From JAUSIK01 sp964362915 (GTDB lineage Archaea > Nanobdellota > Nanobdellia > Pacearchaeales > GW2011-AR1), in NCBI GenBank assembly GCA_964362915.1, contig CAYIGH010000004.1, forward strand, positions 1 to 52,556: 52,556 nt of DNA, written 5' to 3'. The position numbers were made by a program, and so were the translations under genes. The notes below the pieces were generated by a model. That model did no database searches, was not told where the DNA came from, and worked only from the letters and a program-made list of their open reading frames with translations. This document shows, piece by piece, positions 8,382-17,297 of this stretch; the stretch's first letter is position 1; each line of letters opens with the position of its first letter.

Positions 8382-10005
8382 TTTTTATGCTTTGTTTTTC
8401 ATTTAGTTCTGGCTGCATTAAAGTTTTATGCAGTATACTCTTGCCTAAATAATATACCATAAAATTAAATGGGTAGTTATGCAGAGGAGACATATTTAAA
8501 AAAGATAATGCAGCAATAATTTTAACTTTATATATATCAAATCCACTTTCTTTCAGAAACAATTCGTATTCTTCTTTTGCTTCCATAAGCCTGCTTTTAG
8601 AATGATAATCATAATAAACGCTTGAGCCGCTCATGTCAAAGGAAAACATTCCACTTTTGATTAATTCATCTGAGAGAATAATGCCTGCATATAATTTGGC
8701 AAGATCATAGTAAATATCCCCATACTTTATCAGTCCTCCAAAATCCTGCCTCCAGTCTAATAGTATAAACTTTTGCAGTTGGCTAAGTTTATCTCTAGTG
8801 ACTAAAATATTCCCAAATTTATAGTCCCCGTGGAATCTTACAGGCACACCTTTGCAGATATATTCCCAATTTATTTTATCAAGCAAATCCTTCAATAGAG
8901 GAACACTAATGCCGTTAATGTTATTGCTGCTATCAAAAACATTATTGTCAGAATGAAAAGACTCAACTCTTTTTTTTGTCTTTTCATAATAAAATTCTCT
9001 GCATACTTTGTAAAACTCTTCTAATTCTGGCTCAGTTAGTTTCTTTTTTTCCCATAATATGCTTCTAGACCAATGAAAAAAGTCCCTTAATATTTGCACA
9101 TTTAATGAGTTATATAAAGTATCTCCTTCTACTTTTTTGTAGGAATAAAAATTGCCTTTATGAAATTCAATATCAGGGCATAACCCTTTAAGAAGTTTTG
9201 CTCTTTCGCATCTTTTTTTTGCTATATCTATGTCAGAGAAATACTTAATTACCTTATTATTCACAAAATAAAGAAATTCGGTATTCCTCCCAACTTTGCT
9301 GAAATCAAAATTTTTTTCTCCACCTGAAAAATTTTTATTTGTTTCTTGGTAGTTATTCAATGAGCCTGTATCAAACCATGTAAAGCCGTTTGGCACTAAT
9401 CTCTTCTCAATTAATGCTTTAAATCCTATTATATCTCTAAATTCTCCAGCACCGCTATTCTTGCTTTTCTCTAAAGCCTGCCAGAAAGTTTCATAATCTC
9501 TTATTCCTGCGAGGCCGATAAATGCAAATTTATTATCTGTTTTTATCTTGTCGTCTAATTGATAGACTAAATTATTTTTTATTTTTACAGTGCAATACTG
9601 CTCTGTTTCCCTGACTGGAGCAATTCCAAACCAGTTTTCATTAGGTGCGGGCACTTCCTCCAAAACTATTGTGTCGGCAGAGCTGAAAATAAACGGGCAT
9701 TGCAAATGATTTTTACATTGTAATAAAGAATATCCTGGCCCTGTTCCAGGGCCTACATATTTGTCTATTTCTACAAAAGTAAACTTTCTTTCTGGATGGG
9801 CTATAGATAAATAATCTATCACGCTTTCTTTTTTATGTCCAACGCCTATTACGATTTCTATATTTTCAGGAAATTTTTCAGTAATATAAGAGATAATTGC
9901 CTTGAAGTTCACTGGAAGGACTGCTTTATTAACAAAATTAGATAAAAAGCCCATTCTTGTTCCTGCGCCAGCTGTTAAAATACAAACTTTGTAATTATTA
10001 TTCAT
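8374..10005 (-). CDS. Sugar nucleotidyltransferase-APH kinase fusion
   Basis: A 543-residue two-domain protein. Residues 1 to about 225 are a sugar-1-phosphate nucleotidyltransferase: LTAGAGTRMG for NTP binding, NKAVLPV, FSSADTIV with the metal-binding Asp, and WFDTGSLNNY. Residues 245-543 are an APH/choline-kinase-fold phosphotransferase: FHGDYKFGNILV (His392, Asp394, Asn399) and ILLDWRQDFGG with Asp417. It could phosphorylate a sugar at the anomeric carbon and then join it to a nucleotide, as the separate enzymes AmgK and MurU do in bacteria; that parallel is inference. LicA/LicC-like choline activation is the alternative. It overlaps the KdsC-like HAD gene by 8 bases. Confidence 0.8.
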   Translation of the reverse strand: MNNNYKVCILTAGAGTRMGFLSNFVNKAVLPVNFKAIISYITEKFPENIEIVIGVGHKKESVIDYLSIAHPERKFTFVEIDKYVGPGTGPGYSLLQCKNHLQCPFIFSSADTIVLEEVPAPNENWFGIAPVRETEQYCTVKIKNNLVYQLDDKIKTDNKFAFIGLAGIRDYETFWQALEKSKNSGAGEFRDIIGFKALIEKRLVPNGFTWFDTGSLNNYQETNKNFSGGEKNFDFSKVGRNTEFLYFVNNKVIKYFSDIDIAKKRCERAKLLKGLCPDIEFHKGNFYSYKKVEGDTLYNSLNVQILRDFFHWSRSILWEKKKLTEPELEEFYKVCREFYYEKTKKRVESFHSDNNVFDSSNNINGISVPLLKDLLDKINWEYICKGVPVRFHGDYKFGNILVTRDKLSQLQKFILLDWRQDFGGLIKYGDIYYDLAKLYAGIILSDELIKSGMFSFDMSGSSVYYDYHSKSRLMEAKEEYELFLKESGFDIYKVKIIAALSFLNMSPLHNYPFNFMVYYLGKSILHKTLMQPELNEKQSIKNV

Positions 10006-10477
10006 ATCTTAATTCTCCATTTTCAAATTTTTTCATTATTTCAAGACATGCATCACAAACAGCCCCTTCTGCAGATTTAGAAGGGGTTATAAAATCTGCT
10101 ACCTCTTTAGCTTCGAAACGGGCATTTGCAGGAGCAATCCCAAATTTGCACGCTTTTATAAGCGGCGCATCAAATATTCCATCGCCCATAAAAATTGTAT
10201 TCTCAAATCCAAATTTTTCTTTAACATAGTTATATCTGTCTTGCTCAGAAATAAGCTCTATTTCAAAACCTAAATCTTCTATTCTTTTCTTTGAGATAGA
10301 AAATCCCTTTTTGTCAGCTGTTATAAAAAATATATTCACTTTATCTCTAATCAGTTTTAATCCGTCTGCATCATGTGGCCCAAAAATTTTAAGTACTTTC
10401 CCTTCAGCAGAATAAAAAAAATGTCCTGTAGTCATTACGCCATCCACATCTAAAACAAAGTTAGGTTTCATTTTCAT
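9998..10477 (-). CDS. KdsC-like HAD phosphatase
   Basis: A 159-residue HAD hydrolase of the cap-less KdsC type, which removes the 8-phosphate of KDO-8-phosphate in bacteria. Motifs are FVLDVDGVMTTG with the DxD nucleophile pair, GPHDADGLKLI, FFITADKKG, FMGDGIFDAPLI, and a C-terminal SAEGAVCDACLEIM that matches the family's GAVRE tail region. The frame opens at a GTG (10495), but the ATG at 10477 looks more likely. It is the first gene of the overlapping operon that continues with the NTase-kinase fusion, so its substrate should be that pathway's phosphosugar. True KDO is not known from archaea, so the substrate probably differs. Confidence 0.75.
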   Translation of the reverse strand: MKMKPNFVLDVDGVMTTGHFFYSAEGKVLKIFGPHDADGLKLIRDKVNIFFITADKKGFSISKKRIEDLGFEIELISEQDRYNYVKEKFGFENTIFMGDGIFDAPLIKACKFGIAPANARFEAKEVADFITPSKSAEGAVCDACLEIMKKFENGELRYE

Positions 10478-10605
10478 CTTTTTATTGCCTATCACAGAAC
10501 CATCTTGATGTTAAAACACCCTAATCAGTTCTTTTATGCAATTCCTTTAAAATAAAAAGAACAGTATATAAATTTTATTAAACTAAAATATATTTCATGA
10601 TAATC

Positions 10606-10614
10606 TTTATAAAT
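10606..10614 (+). promoter_or_regulatory. TATA box for cupin gene
   Basis: TTTATAAAT is centred about 25 bases before the tandem ATG codons at 10635 and 10638. It matches the archaeal TATA consensus and implies a leaderless message. Confidence 0.6.
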
Positions 10615-10634
10615 CTCTCTTAGATAAAAATAAC

Positions 10635-11009
10635 ATGATGGGAGTATATCATAAAAAGATTGTGCCGGTTCATGAGGATCACAGAAGGGCACTTATAGAG
10701 ATATTTAATGGGCAATTCGTTGCAAAACAAGTAAAACTGCTTAAAATTAAGGAAGACTCTGTTCTTGGCAATCACTACCATCCATATAGGCAATTTTTTT
10801 ACATGCTGAAGGGAAACGCAGATTATAGCTTTGTCAATATAAAAACAGGCGAAAGGCATGATACATATGTCGAAGAAGGAGATATGATGATAATTGACAA
10901 AGAAATTGCACATAGGGCCTTGCAAAAAGCTGGAAATATTATGATTGAGGGAAATGAGGAAAAATATACTTCTCCAGAAGTTGATGACTTGAAATTTGAG
11001 ATAAAATAA
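10635..11009 (+). CDS. WxcM/FdtA-like cupin
   Basis: A 124-residue single cupin domain with NHYHPYRQFFYMLKG, the His-rich metal or substrate motif, followed by EEGDMMIIDKEIAHRA. It resembles the sugar 3,4-ketoisomerase/WxcM-like C-terminal cupins of nucleotide-sugar clusters, but could also be a simple mannose-6-phosphate isomerase-like cupin. Two ATG codons (10635, 10638) are possible starts. It stands alone on the plus strand between two minus-strand groups, with its own TATA box, and converges on the GMD-like gene. Confidence 0.7.
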   Translation: MMGVYHKKIVPVHEDHRRALIEIFNGQFVAKQVKLLKIKEDSVLGNHYHPYRQFFYMLKGNADYSFVNIKTGERHDTYVEEGDMMIIDKEIAHRALQKAGNIMIEGNEEKYTSPEVDDLKFEIK

Positions 11010-11032
11010 CTTAGAGTCAAACAAAGTTTAGA

Positions 11033-12010
11033 TTAGACGTGTTCTCTCCAATATCTCAAGACCTCTGATAAAGTTTCTTCAAATGGAATTTCAGGGGCCC
11101 ATCCTGTTTCTTTTTGGAATTTGGATATATCAACTACTTGCAAATTTACATCGACTTTTCTGACTAATTTTGGATCCGCTTGCTTTTTTATCTTATCTTT
11201 TAAAGGGCTCAAAGAAATCAGATAGTCCAGGGCATCTCCAATTGTTTTTACTGTGTTTCCGCCTATATTATAGACTTCTCCTGGCTTTCCTTTTCTGACT
11301 AAGATATGATATGCTTTTACAGCATCTCTAACATCAGCCCATGTCCTAATAGAATTTAAGTTGCCATGCTTTACAATTGGCTCCTGCTTTCCTTTCTCGA
11401 TTAATGCTATTTGCTTTGCGAAATTACATTCCGCAGACATCATTGTTCTTCCATAACCAGTATGTGTAAACATACGTGTTCTAATAACTTTAAGCCCATA
11501 GTACTTATAGTAGAAATATCCTGCGGCATCTGCTCCTACTTTACCGATTGCATACTGGTTTCCAGGTCTCATTGGGTGGTTTTCTGTTATTGGAATTTCG
11601 TGTTCTTCAACTCTCCCATAGAATTCTGAGCTTGAACATACATGAATTACTGGATCGTAATCCTTCTTTATGTAATCCTTTATTATTCTAACTGCCTCTA
11701 ATAAGTTTACAGTGCCTACAGTATTTGTCTCTACAGTAATAATTGGGTTTGTAAAGGAATCAGGAACATAGCTTTGGGCAGCAAGATGAAAAATATAATC
11801 AGGATAATTATCTGCAATTGCTCTGATTAGGCTACTCAAATCCAGCAAATCTGCTGGAATTATTTTTATTTTTTCTTTTATTTTTTCTATCCTTGAGATA
11901 TCTTCTGTCCAGCGATAAGTTCCATAAACTTCCTCTCCTTTTTCAAGTAGATAACTGGCTAAATGACTGGCAACGAACCCACCAATTCCTGTTATCATGG
12001 ATTTGACCAT
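11033..12010 (-). CDS. GDP-mannose 4,6-dehydratase-like SDR
   Basis: A 325-residue extended SDR. The N-terminal cofactor motif is TGIGGFVASH, followed by GTYRW, the position of the arginine-rich NADP loop that defines GMD-like enzymes. HVCSSSEFYGR supplies the catalytic Ser and Glu, YAIGK the Tyr and Lys, and RMFTHTGYGR the substrate loop. GMD converts GDP-mannose to GDP-4-keto-6-deoxymannose; a reductase of the RMD type is the alternative. The gene is transcribed alone, with an ATTTATAAAT box about 27 bases before the ATG at 12010. The 139 bases upstream hold nothing else visible. Confidence 0.75.
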   Translation of the reverse strand: MVKSMITGIGGFVASHLASYLLEKGEEVYGTYRWTEDISRIEKIKEKIKIIPADLLDLSSLIRAIADNYPDYIFHLAAQSYVPDSFTNPIITVETNTVGTVNLLEAVRIIKDYIKKDYDPVIHVCSSSEFYGRVEEHEIPITENHPMRPGNQYAIGKVGADAAGYFYYKYYGLKVIRTRMFTHTGYGRTMMSAECNFAKQIALIEKGKQEPIVKHGNLNSIRTWADVRDAVKAYHILVRKGKPGEVYNIGGNTVKTIGDALDYLISLSPLKDKIKKQADPKLVRKVDVNLQVVDISKFQKETGWAPEIPFEETLSEVLRYWREHV

Positions 12011-12149
12011 TTAGATATTTAAAAAAGAGGATTTATAAATAAATTGGTGATTGAATTAAGATATGTAGTGTTTTCTGATAAGAAAAGATAAGATTTTCTC
12101 TCACTGATTGTTAAATCTTTCAATAGTCCGCATTAGTTTAATAGGTATA

Positions 12150-13169
12150 TTATTGAGTTCTTTGTTCCTTGGCTGCTTCTATGAGTCTACGTAGGCCTTC
12201 TCTTATAGAGATGGAAGGATTCCACCCAAGAATTTCTTTTGCTTTGGTATTATCCCCAAGTGTGAACTTATTAACTTCATCTCTAATTACCTCGGGTTTT
12301 ATTGGATAATTCCCATTGCTGAGTTCTGAGTAATCCTGCCAGAATTTTGTAGAGTCTTTATATACTGGCTTAATATTTGTTTTTAACTCATCAGATATTA
12401 TGTTATATATCTCATTTACTGAATAAGTTTCTCCAGATGCTACATTAAAAATCTCACCAACTGCTTTGGGATGTTCCATACATAAAATATTTAAATCATT
12501 AATATCTTCTATATAAACGTAATCTCTTTTTTGAGTGCCATCTGAATGTAGTACAGGGGTTCTTTTATTTAAGAGTTCTCTTATTACATATATTGTAAAT
12601 GGAGGTGATTTTCTTCTAGAATCCTGATTAGGACCATAAACATTATAATATCTTGTAATAACTATATTCATTCCGTAAACATCTGAAAATGCCTTGCAGA
12701 TTTTTTCTGCGTTAATTTTTGACACTGAATATACTAAATAGGGATCTGCAATATCCTCTTCTTTACTTGGAAAATTTTTGTTTCGCTCATATATGGCTGA
12801 TGTGCTAGCGAAAACCACTCTCCTTGCATTGGCTCTTCGTGCTGCTTCCAAAACATTTGCAGTGCCTGCTACATTTATGCTTATAGCCATTCCTGGGTCA
12901 CTTTGGCAGACAGGCAATGCTGAAATAGCTGCAAAATGGAAAATACAGTACGCATCTTTAAATATATCTGCCAGCTCTTGGCAGTTATCTCTTATATCTT
13001 TCAAAATAAACTTGCCAAAAACTTTTCCATCTATAATTAAATTTTCTATGTAACCAAATGAAAGATTATCTATAAGTATGACCTCGTAGCCTTTTTTATT
13101 AAGGCGATGTCCTAACTCAGATCCTATAAATCCTGCTCCTCCTGTAATAACTATTTTTTTGCTATTCAT
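12150..13169 (-). CDS. UDP-glucose/GlcNAc 4-epimerase-like SDR
   Basis: A 339-residue extended SDR with TGGAGFIGSELGHRL at the N-terminus, STSAIYERN, catalytic YSVSK, and RYYNVYGPNQDS, the pattern of GalE/WbpP-type UDP-sugar 4-epimerases. It probably interconverts UDP-hexoses or UDP-N-acetylhexosamines for glycan assembly; a UDP-sugar decarboxylase or dehydratase cannot be fully excluded. It starts 6 bases after the second WavE gene, so the two form an operon. Confidence 0.8.
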   Translation of the reverse strand: MNSKKIVITGGAGFIGSELGHRLNKKGYEVILIDNLSFGYIENLIIDGKVFGKFILKDIRDNCQELADIFKDAYCIFHFAAISALPVCQSDPGMAISINVAGTANVLEAARRANARRVVFASTSAIYERNKNFPSKEEDIADPYLVYSVSKINAEKICKAFSDVYGMNIVITRYYNVYGPNQDSRRKSPPFTIYVIRELLNKRTPVLHSDGTQKRDYVYIEDINDLNILCMEHPKAVGEIFNVASGETYSVNEIYNIISDELKTNIKPVYKDSTKFWQDYSELSNGNYPIKPEVIRDEVNKFTLGDNTKAKEILGWNPSISIREGLRRLIEAAKEQRTQ

Positions 13170-13175
13170 TCTTTC

Positions 13176-14312
13176 TTAATGATTATTTTTTTGCGTACTT
13201 ATTTTTATTAAATTAAACTTATCAATAGCGTTTATTAATTTATCTGTGAATTTTGTTCTTTCTATATTTTTATTAATTAGGTTATCTAACAATTTCATGT
13301 TGTAAACATAAACCTGACTAGAGAATTTATCAAGGTTATACTCCTCAAAATTTTTATCTATGTTATTATTATTTAATTGAAATTGTGGTTTATTAGCAGT
13401 TGTAAAGAGTGTCAAATCTTTCATGCTATCTCCTTCTATGTAAAAATGGCTATACAATATGGAATAATAAGCAGTGAGACAATCTATAAAATCTTGACTA
13501 CGAAGTCTTCTTTTGAATTTTCTTAATTTCATTTTTTTATTAAGATATTTTAAAATCTTGAATTTTCTTAAAAATCCTCTAAATCCACCTTTAAATAGAA
13601 GCATTACATATATCCCATAATACTTATCTTGTAAGTTTCTTTCTTTTTCGACAAGAGCTTTGAAAAAAGGGTCATTTGCATATTTCCCTAAAAAAACTGT
13701 TAGAACTGGATAATCTTTCCTAAATGGATGAATAAAACGCATTATATGGCCTCTTCCGCCGCCTATTTTAAAATCTGTATAATAAGAGTTGTCGTAATGA
13801 TATAAATGTTTTAGATCGTCCCTATGTCCAAAAAAGCACTCATCAGCCATATAAAAGGGGGTTTTCAAGTCGAAAAATGGAACCCATATTTTATATTTGA
13901 ATATATTCCCTTTGGGCAGAGGTTTCTTTATCATGAGTAATTTATTTTTATTTATTGCAATTTTTTTGATAAATTCTGGATTAACGTAAACATCTGATCT
14001 TGTTTTAAGAACGAATCTGCCAGGATCTACTTTATTAAGACCTGCTTCTAATGATTTCATCTGACACCATATATTTCCTGAACCTCTTATTTTTGGCTCT
14101 TCTGATTCAATTATTTTTATTTTATTTTTTTTGAAGAAGGAATAAATATCCGGATATTTCTGCACCTCCCCAAGCCAAGTTGAGAACTTTATTTCGTTAA
14201 TTAACCCTTTTTCTCTGAGCCCTATCATCTCTAGAATAGATTTTTTAAACATTTCAGGCTTTCTTATTAATCCTGTAAAGAGAATATCTATCTTTTTTTC
14301 ATTTTCCATCAT
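13176..14312 (-). CDS. WavE-like glycan synthesis protein, copy 2
   Basis: A 378-residue paralogue of the protein at 5908-7026. The same landmarks occur in the same order: IDILFTGLIRKPEMF, IKFSTWLGEVQ, GSGNIWCQMKSLEAGL, RFVLKTRSDVYVNPEF, PFYMADECFFGHRDD. The TAYYSILYSHFYIEG segment near the C-terminus is also shared. It is probably a glycosyltransferase for a related linkage. Two ATGs (14312, 14309) are possible, both spaced correctly from the shared TATA box at 14331. It is first in an operon with the UDP-sugar epimerase. Confidence 0.75.
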   Translation of the reverse strand: MMENEKKIDILFTGLIRKPEMFKKSILEMIGLREKGLINEIKFSTWLGEVQKYPDIYSFFKKNKIKIIESEEPKIRGSGNIWCQMKSLEAGLNKVDPGRFVLKTRSDVYVNPEFIKKIAINKNKLLMIKKPLPKGNIFKYKIWVPFFDLKTPFYMADECFFGHRDDLKHLYHYDNSYYTDFKIGGGRGHIMRFIHPFRKDYPVLTVFLGKYANDPFFKALVEKERNLQDKYYGIYVMLLFKGGFRGFLRKFKILKYLNKKMKLRKFKRRLRSQDFIDCLTAYYSILYSHFYIEGDSMKDLTLFTTANKPQFQLNNNNIDKNFEEYNLDKFSSQVYVYNMKLLDNLINKNIERTKFTDKLINAIDKFNLIKISTQKNNH

Positions 14313-14330
14313 TTTTAAGATATTTAGATA

Positions 14331-14342
14331 GATTTTTAAATC
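14331..14342. promoter_or_regulatory. Shared bidirectional TATA element
   Basis: GATTTTTAAATC is nearly palindromic and sits in the middle of the 49-base gap between divergent genes. Its centre is about 25 bases from both the minus-strand ATG at 14312 and the plus-strand ATG at 14362, so one box could serve both leaderless transcripts. Confidence 0.45.
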
Positions 14343-14361
14343 TTTTTAGAATTTACATTGA

Positions 14362-15297
14362 ATGGAAATGAAAACAGAAAAAATTGTCAGGAGGGTTAAT
14401 GAGTTATTTCATGATTTTACAAATAAAGAATATGAAGAAATGACGCATAGAGATATGCTTAAAAAAGAGAGATTGAGATGGGAAAAGGCAAAAAAATATC
14501 TTGAGAAGAATAAATCGATTAGAATACTTGATATCGGAAGTGGCGCTGGATTTGTTCCATTGACAATTGCTAATGTCTTTAAAGAAAGAGATGTGTTTAT
14601 TTGCTCTGATGTATCAAAAATTATGCTGAATACTACTAAAAATAACATAAAAAAAGAAAAATTCAAATGTAAATTTAGATATGTCAAACTTAACAGCGAA
14701 CAATTTCCTTTTAAAGATGAATCTGTAGACTTAATCACTACAAATTCTGTTCTTCATCATGTCCACAATACAAAAAATTTTCTTTATGAAATAGATAGAA
14801 TATTAAAAAAAGACGGCATATTAATTATAGGGCACGAACCAAATATAAGATTTGCAGAAAATAAGATTCTTATTTATATTAATCATTTATTAAGCTTAAT
14901 CTTTACACCTAAAGAAGAACTCAAGTTTGTATCTGTACGACTTGGTATATTTGATATTTTAGATAAATTATCTGGATTCATTAATCTTAAAAGAAAGAGA
15001 ATAGTAAGTGAAAGAGAAAAGCTTGCTGAAAAGATTAGTGAAATATTAAAAAGAGAAAATTTAATTAAAGATAATCTCTCTATAGGAGAAATTATGAGTT
15101 TAGTTGATTATAAAACAGTTGGATTTGATCCATTTAATTTAATTCCAAGATATTGGGTTCTATATATTGAAACATATCATCATTTGCGTGGATTTGAGTA
15201 CAACAAGGAAAAATTTCTTAGAAAATATAGTGAAAGTTTAAAAGAAAAATATCCTTTGGATGGAAGGACTTTCTTTGTTATATTAAAGAAGCCTTAG
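14362..15297 (+). CDS. Class I SAM-dependent methyltransferase
   Basis: A 311-residue methyltransferase. Motif I is ILDIGSGAGFVP near residue 56; the later motifs are FICSDVSKIML, LITTNSVLHHVHN and ILKKDGILIIGHE, the order seen in type 11 methyltransferases. The C-terminal third is specific to this protein and contains no recognisable domain. Glycan or lipid-precursor methylation is plausible from context. Its last 20 bases overlap the converging kinase gene. Confidence 0.75.
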   Translation: MEMKTEKIVRRVNELFHDFTNKEYEEMTHRDMLKKERLRWEKAKKYLEKNKSIRILDIGSGAGFVPLTIANVFKERDVFICSDVSKIMLNTTKNNIKKEKFKCKFRYVKLNSEQFPFKDESVDLITTNSVLHHVHNTKNFLYEIDRILKKDGILIIGHEPNIRFAENKILIYINHLLSLIFTPKEELKFVSVRLGIFDILDKLSGFINLKRKRIVSEREKLAEKISEILKRENLIKDNLSIGEIMSLVDYKTVGFDPFNLIPRYWVLYIETYHHLRGFEYNKEKFLRKYSESLKEKYPLDGRTFFVILKKP

Positions 15298-16150
15298 ATT
15301 TTTCTATAGATTCCTTTATCATACTTACTAAATATCCCCTCTCTTTTTCTTCTGCATAAGGCAGGATTCTTGCAAAATTAAGAGATAGAAAAAAATTATG
15401 ATTCTTTTTATAAATGTCTTCGTTCTCTAATAAATTGCCTCTAATAAAACCATTTATGAAATTCATTTTGGGAAGGATATTATTCAAATCTATTTTTGGA
15501 TTTCTGAATTTATACCATTTTCCTTCTATATCTTGAAACAATTTAGAAATATCAAACCAATAATGCTCTATAAAACTGTCCAAAAAATCTATCAGATAAT
15601 ATTTCTTATCTGCTTTGTCATAAATTATATTTTCCATTGTTAAATCTCCATGGCAAAAAGTTTTTTTTATGTTGTTATATTTTTTCATCAAAGAGGCTTT
15701 ATCTTTTAGGTCATTAAAAATATCTTGATTTATTTCGTTATTTAGAGAGGATCTTACTGATTCTATTTTATCCATTATGTGCGCGGGATTTATATTTTCA
15801 TTATCTTCTTGGCTCTTCATCAAATTTATGATTAAACAAAGATCTTTTGAGATTTCTAGCAGCTCATTTATATCTGCATCATATATATATTCTATAAGAT
15901 TTGTCCCATTAACATATTCCATATCAAAAAAAAATAAACTATTCATTGTGCCTTCTTTCAGGATTTCTGGAGCGACTATCTTTCCATTAGCTAGCTTTTT
16001 ATTAAAATAGTCCTGTTTTAGCATTTGTTTTTTTAACCTATCATTATACTCAATAGACTTAGAGATCTTTCTTACAAAATATCCGCCATTATCTGAATAG
16101 AGCTGAATACTACAACCTGAAAATCCTTTAAAATTTGTAACAAACCTCAT
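15278..16150 (-). CDS. APH-fold phosphotransferase
   Basis: A 290-residue stand-alone kinase of the aminoglycoside phosphotransferase/choline kinase fold. FCHGDLTMENIIYD (His167, Asp169, Asn174) is the Brenner motif, and YYLIDFLDSF (Asp188) binds magnesium. It begins 10 bases after an NTase-HAD fusion gene. Its fold matches the C-terminal domain of the 8374-10005 protein, suggesting the same kind of anomeric or alcohol phosphorylation feeding the neighbouring nucleotidyltransferase. Confidence 0.75.
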   Translation of the reverse strand: MRFVTNFKGFSGCSIQLYSDNGGYFVRKISKSIEYNDRLKKQMLKQDYFNKKLANGKIVAPEILKEGTMNSLFFFDMEYVNGTNLIEYIYDADINELLEISKDLCLIINLMKSQEDNENINPAHIMDKIESVRSSLNNEINQDIFNDLKDKASLMKKYNNIKKTFCHGDLTMENIIYDKADKKYYLIDFLDSFIEHYWFDISKLFQDIEGKWYKFRNPKIDLNNILPKMNFINGFIRGNLLENEDIYKKNHNFFLSLNFARILPYAEEKERGYLVSMIKESIEKSKASLI

Positions 16151-16159
16151 TTTAATTAG

Positions 16160-17203
16160 TTAGATGTATTTTTTTAGATCTTCTGAATCACGCAATATAT
16201 TTATTGCCTCGCAAGTTGGATAACCTGTCGTATTTGAAAAATCATTAACTATAATCCTCTTTGCATGAAGGCAACCCATTAATAAACCATAATATTTTAT
16301 GCTTAATTCTTTTAGTTTGGTTTCGGTCAATTTTCTATATTTTTCCGGGCGAGATGTTATAAAATATATTTGGGCATAAGGGTCTTCTGATAGCTTTTTT
16401 ATTATCTCGAGATTTTCTTTTATTGGCAGAGTCTCTCCCCATCTTGGTTTAAAGTGTTGAGAAGCATTTTCAAAAAGTATGCCGTCTATATCGAAGAAGA
16501 AAGTTCTGAATCTTTTTGTATACTTTCGCCACTCATCCGCTGTTCCCCAATCGAAATAATTCTCTACCTTCTTTCCAAAGAATACTTCTTTTCTATTTGC
16601 TATTAAATCCTGGATAATATGGGAAACGTATAATTCTGAATTTCTTCCCATATTATTAATTCTTTCAAAGGATTCTATAAATAGTGTTGGGTTTCTGAAA
16701 TGATACCCTCCTACGTTAAAGAAACTTGATATAATCTTCTTTTCAACAATGTCTATAATTATATTTTGGTCATTCATTTTGATATAACTTTTATTTCCAG
16801 GGTTTATTTCCGTATATTCATGGATATCTGAATAACAAACATAATTAATATTTTCATCTTTTAACTCAAAGGAAAAAGTATTATCGCTGTCTTTAACAAA
16901 AAAACTCTCATTTAGATTTGCTTTCTTAATTGTCAAATAAACTGTTTCGGCCTGGCTTTTTGTTGGATTGTCTAAAATAATAACCTTTATGCTGCTTCCC
17001 AAGTTGTCCTTTAGCCCTTTTATTATATCATATTGGTCCTCGTGTTCTTTTAAAATTGTGATAATAATATCTGATTCCTTTGCTTTTAATCCTTCTATCG
17101 CCTTTTTTATCATCATATCGCCTTCAGGATGGGTGAGCATCCATTTCGGTCTCATATTAGGAAACCTGCTTGACTTGCCTCCACATGGAATTATAACCTT
17201 CAT
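16160..17203 (-). CDS. Sugar nucleotidyltransferase-HAD phosphatase fusion
   Basis: A 347-residue two-domain protein. Residues 1-230 are a nucleotidyltransferase: PCGGKSSRFPNMRPKWML, a variant NTP-binding loop, then VKDSDNTF with the metal-binding Asp and YFDWGTADEW. Residues 232-347 are a HAD domain: FFFDIDGILFE (Asp238, Asp240), FITSRPEKYR, and KRIIVNDFSNT as the second acidic motif. It probably dephosphorylates a phosphosugar and forms the NDP-sugar, with the adjacent APH-fold kinase supplying the 1-phosphate. First gene of a two-gene operon. Confidence 0.75.
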   Translation of the reverse strand: MKVIIPCGGKSSRFPNMRPKWMLTHPEGDMMIKKAIEGLKAKESDIIITILKEHEDQYDIIKGLKDNLGSSIKVIILDNPTKSQAETVYLTIKKANLNESFFVKDSDNTFSFELKDENINYVCYSDIHEYTEINPGNKSYIKMNDQNIIIDIVEKKIISSFFNVGGYHFRNPTLFIESFERINNMGRNSELYVSHIIQDLIANRKEVFFGKKVENYFDWGTADEWRKYTKRFRTFFFDIDGILFENASQHFKPRWGETLPIKENLEIIKKLSEDPYAQIYFITSRPEKYRKLTETKLKELSIKYYGLLMGCLHAKRIIVNDFSNTTGYPTCEAINILRDSEDLKKYI

Positions 17204-17297
17204 TTTTCTCTCATCCGTATATAGCTTTCTTTCTTCTTATTTATTTAAGTTTTATGATGTTATGCTCTATTTTGATGGTTAATTAAAATTTTATTAT

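Noticed and set aside
9998..10477. True KDO synthesis (KdsC with KdsB-like NTase)
   Set aside because: The partner NTase lacks the KdsB pattern and KdsA is absent; only the HAD fold similarity is supported.
10620..11024. Long minus-strand open frame opposite the cupin gene at 10635
   Set aside because: The plus strand encodes a clear cupin with conserved His motif and TATA box; the opposite frame has no recognisable protein features and results from the same codons.
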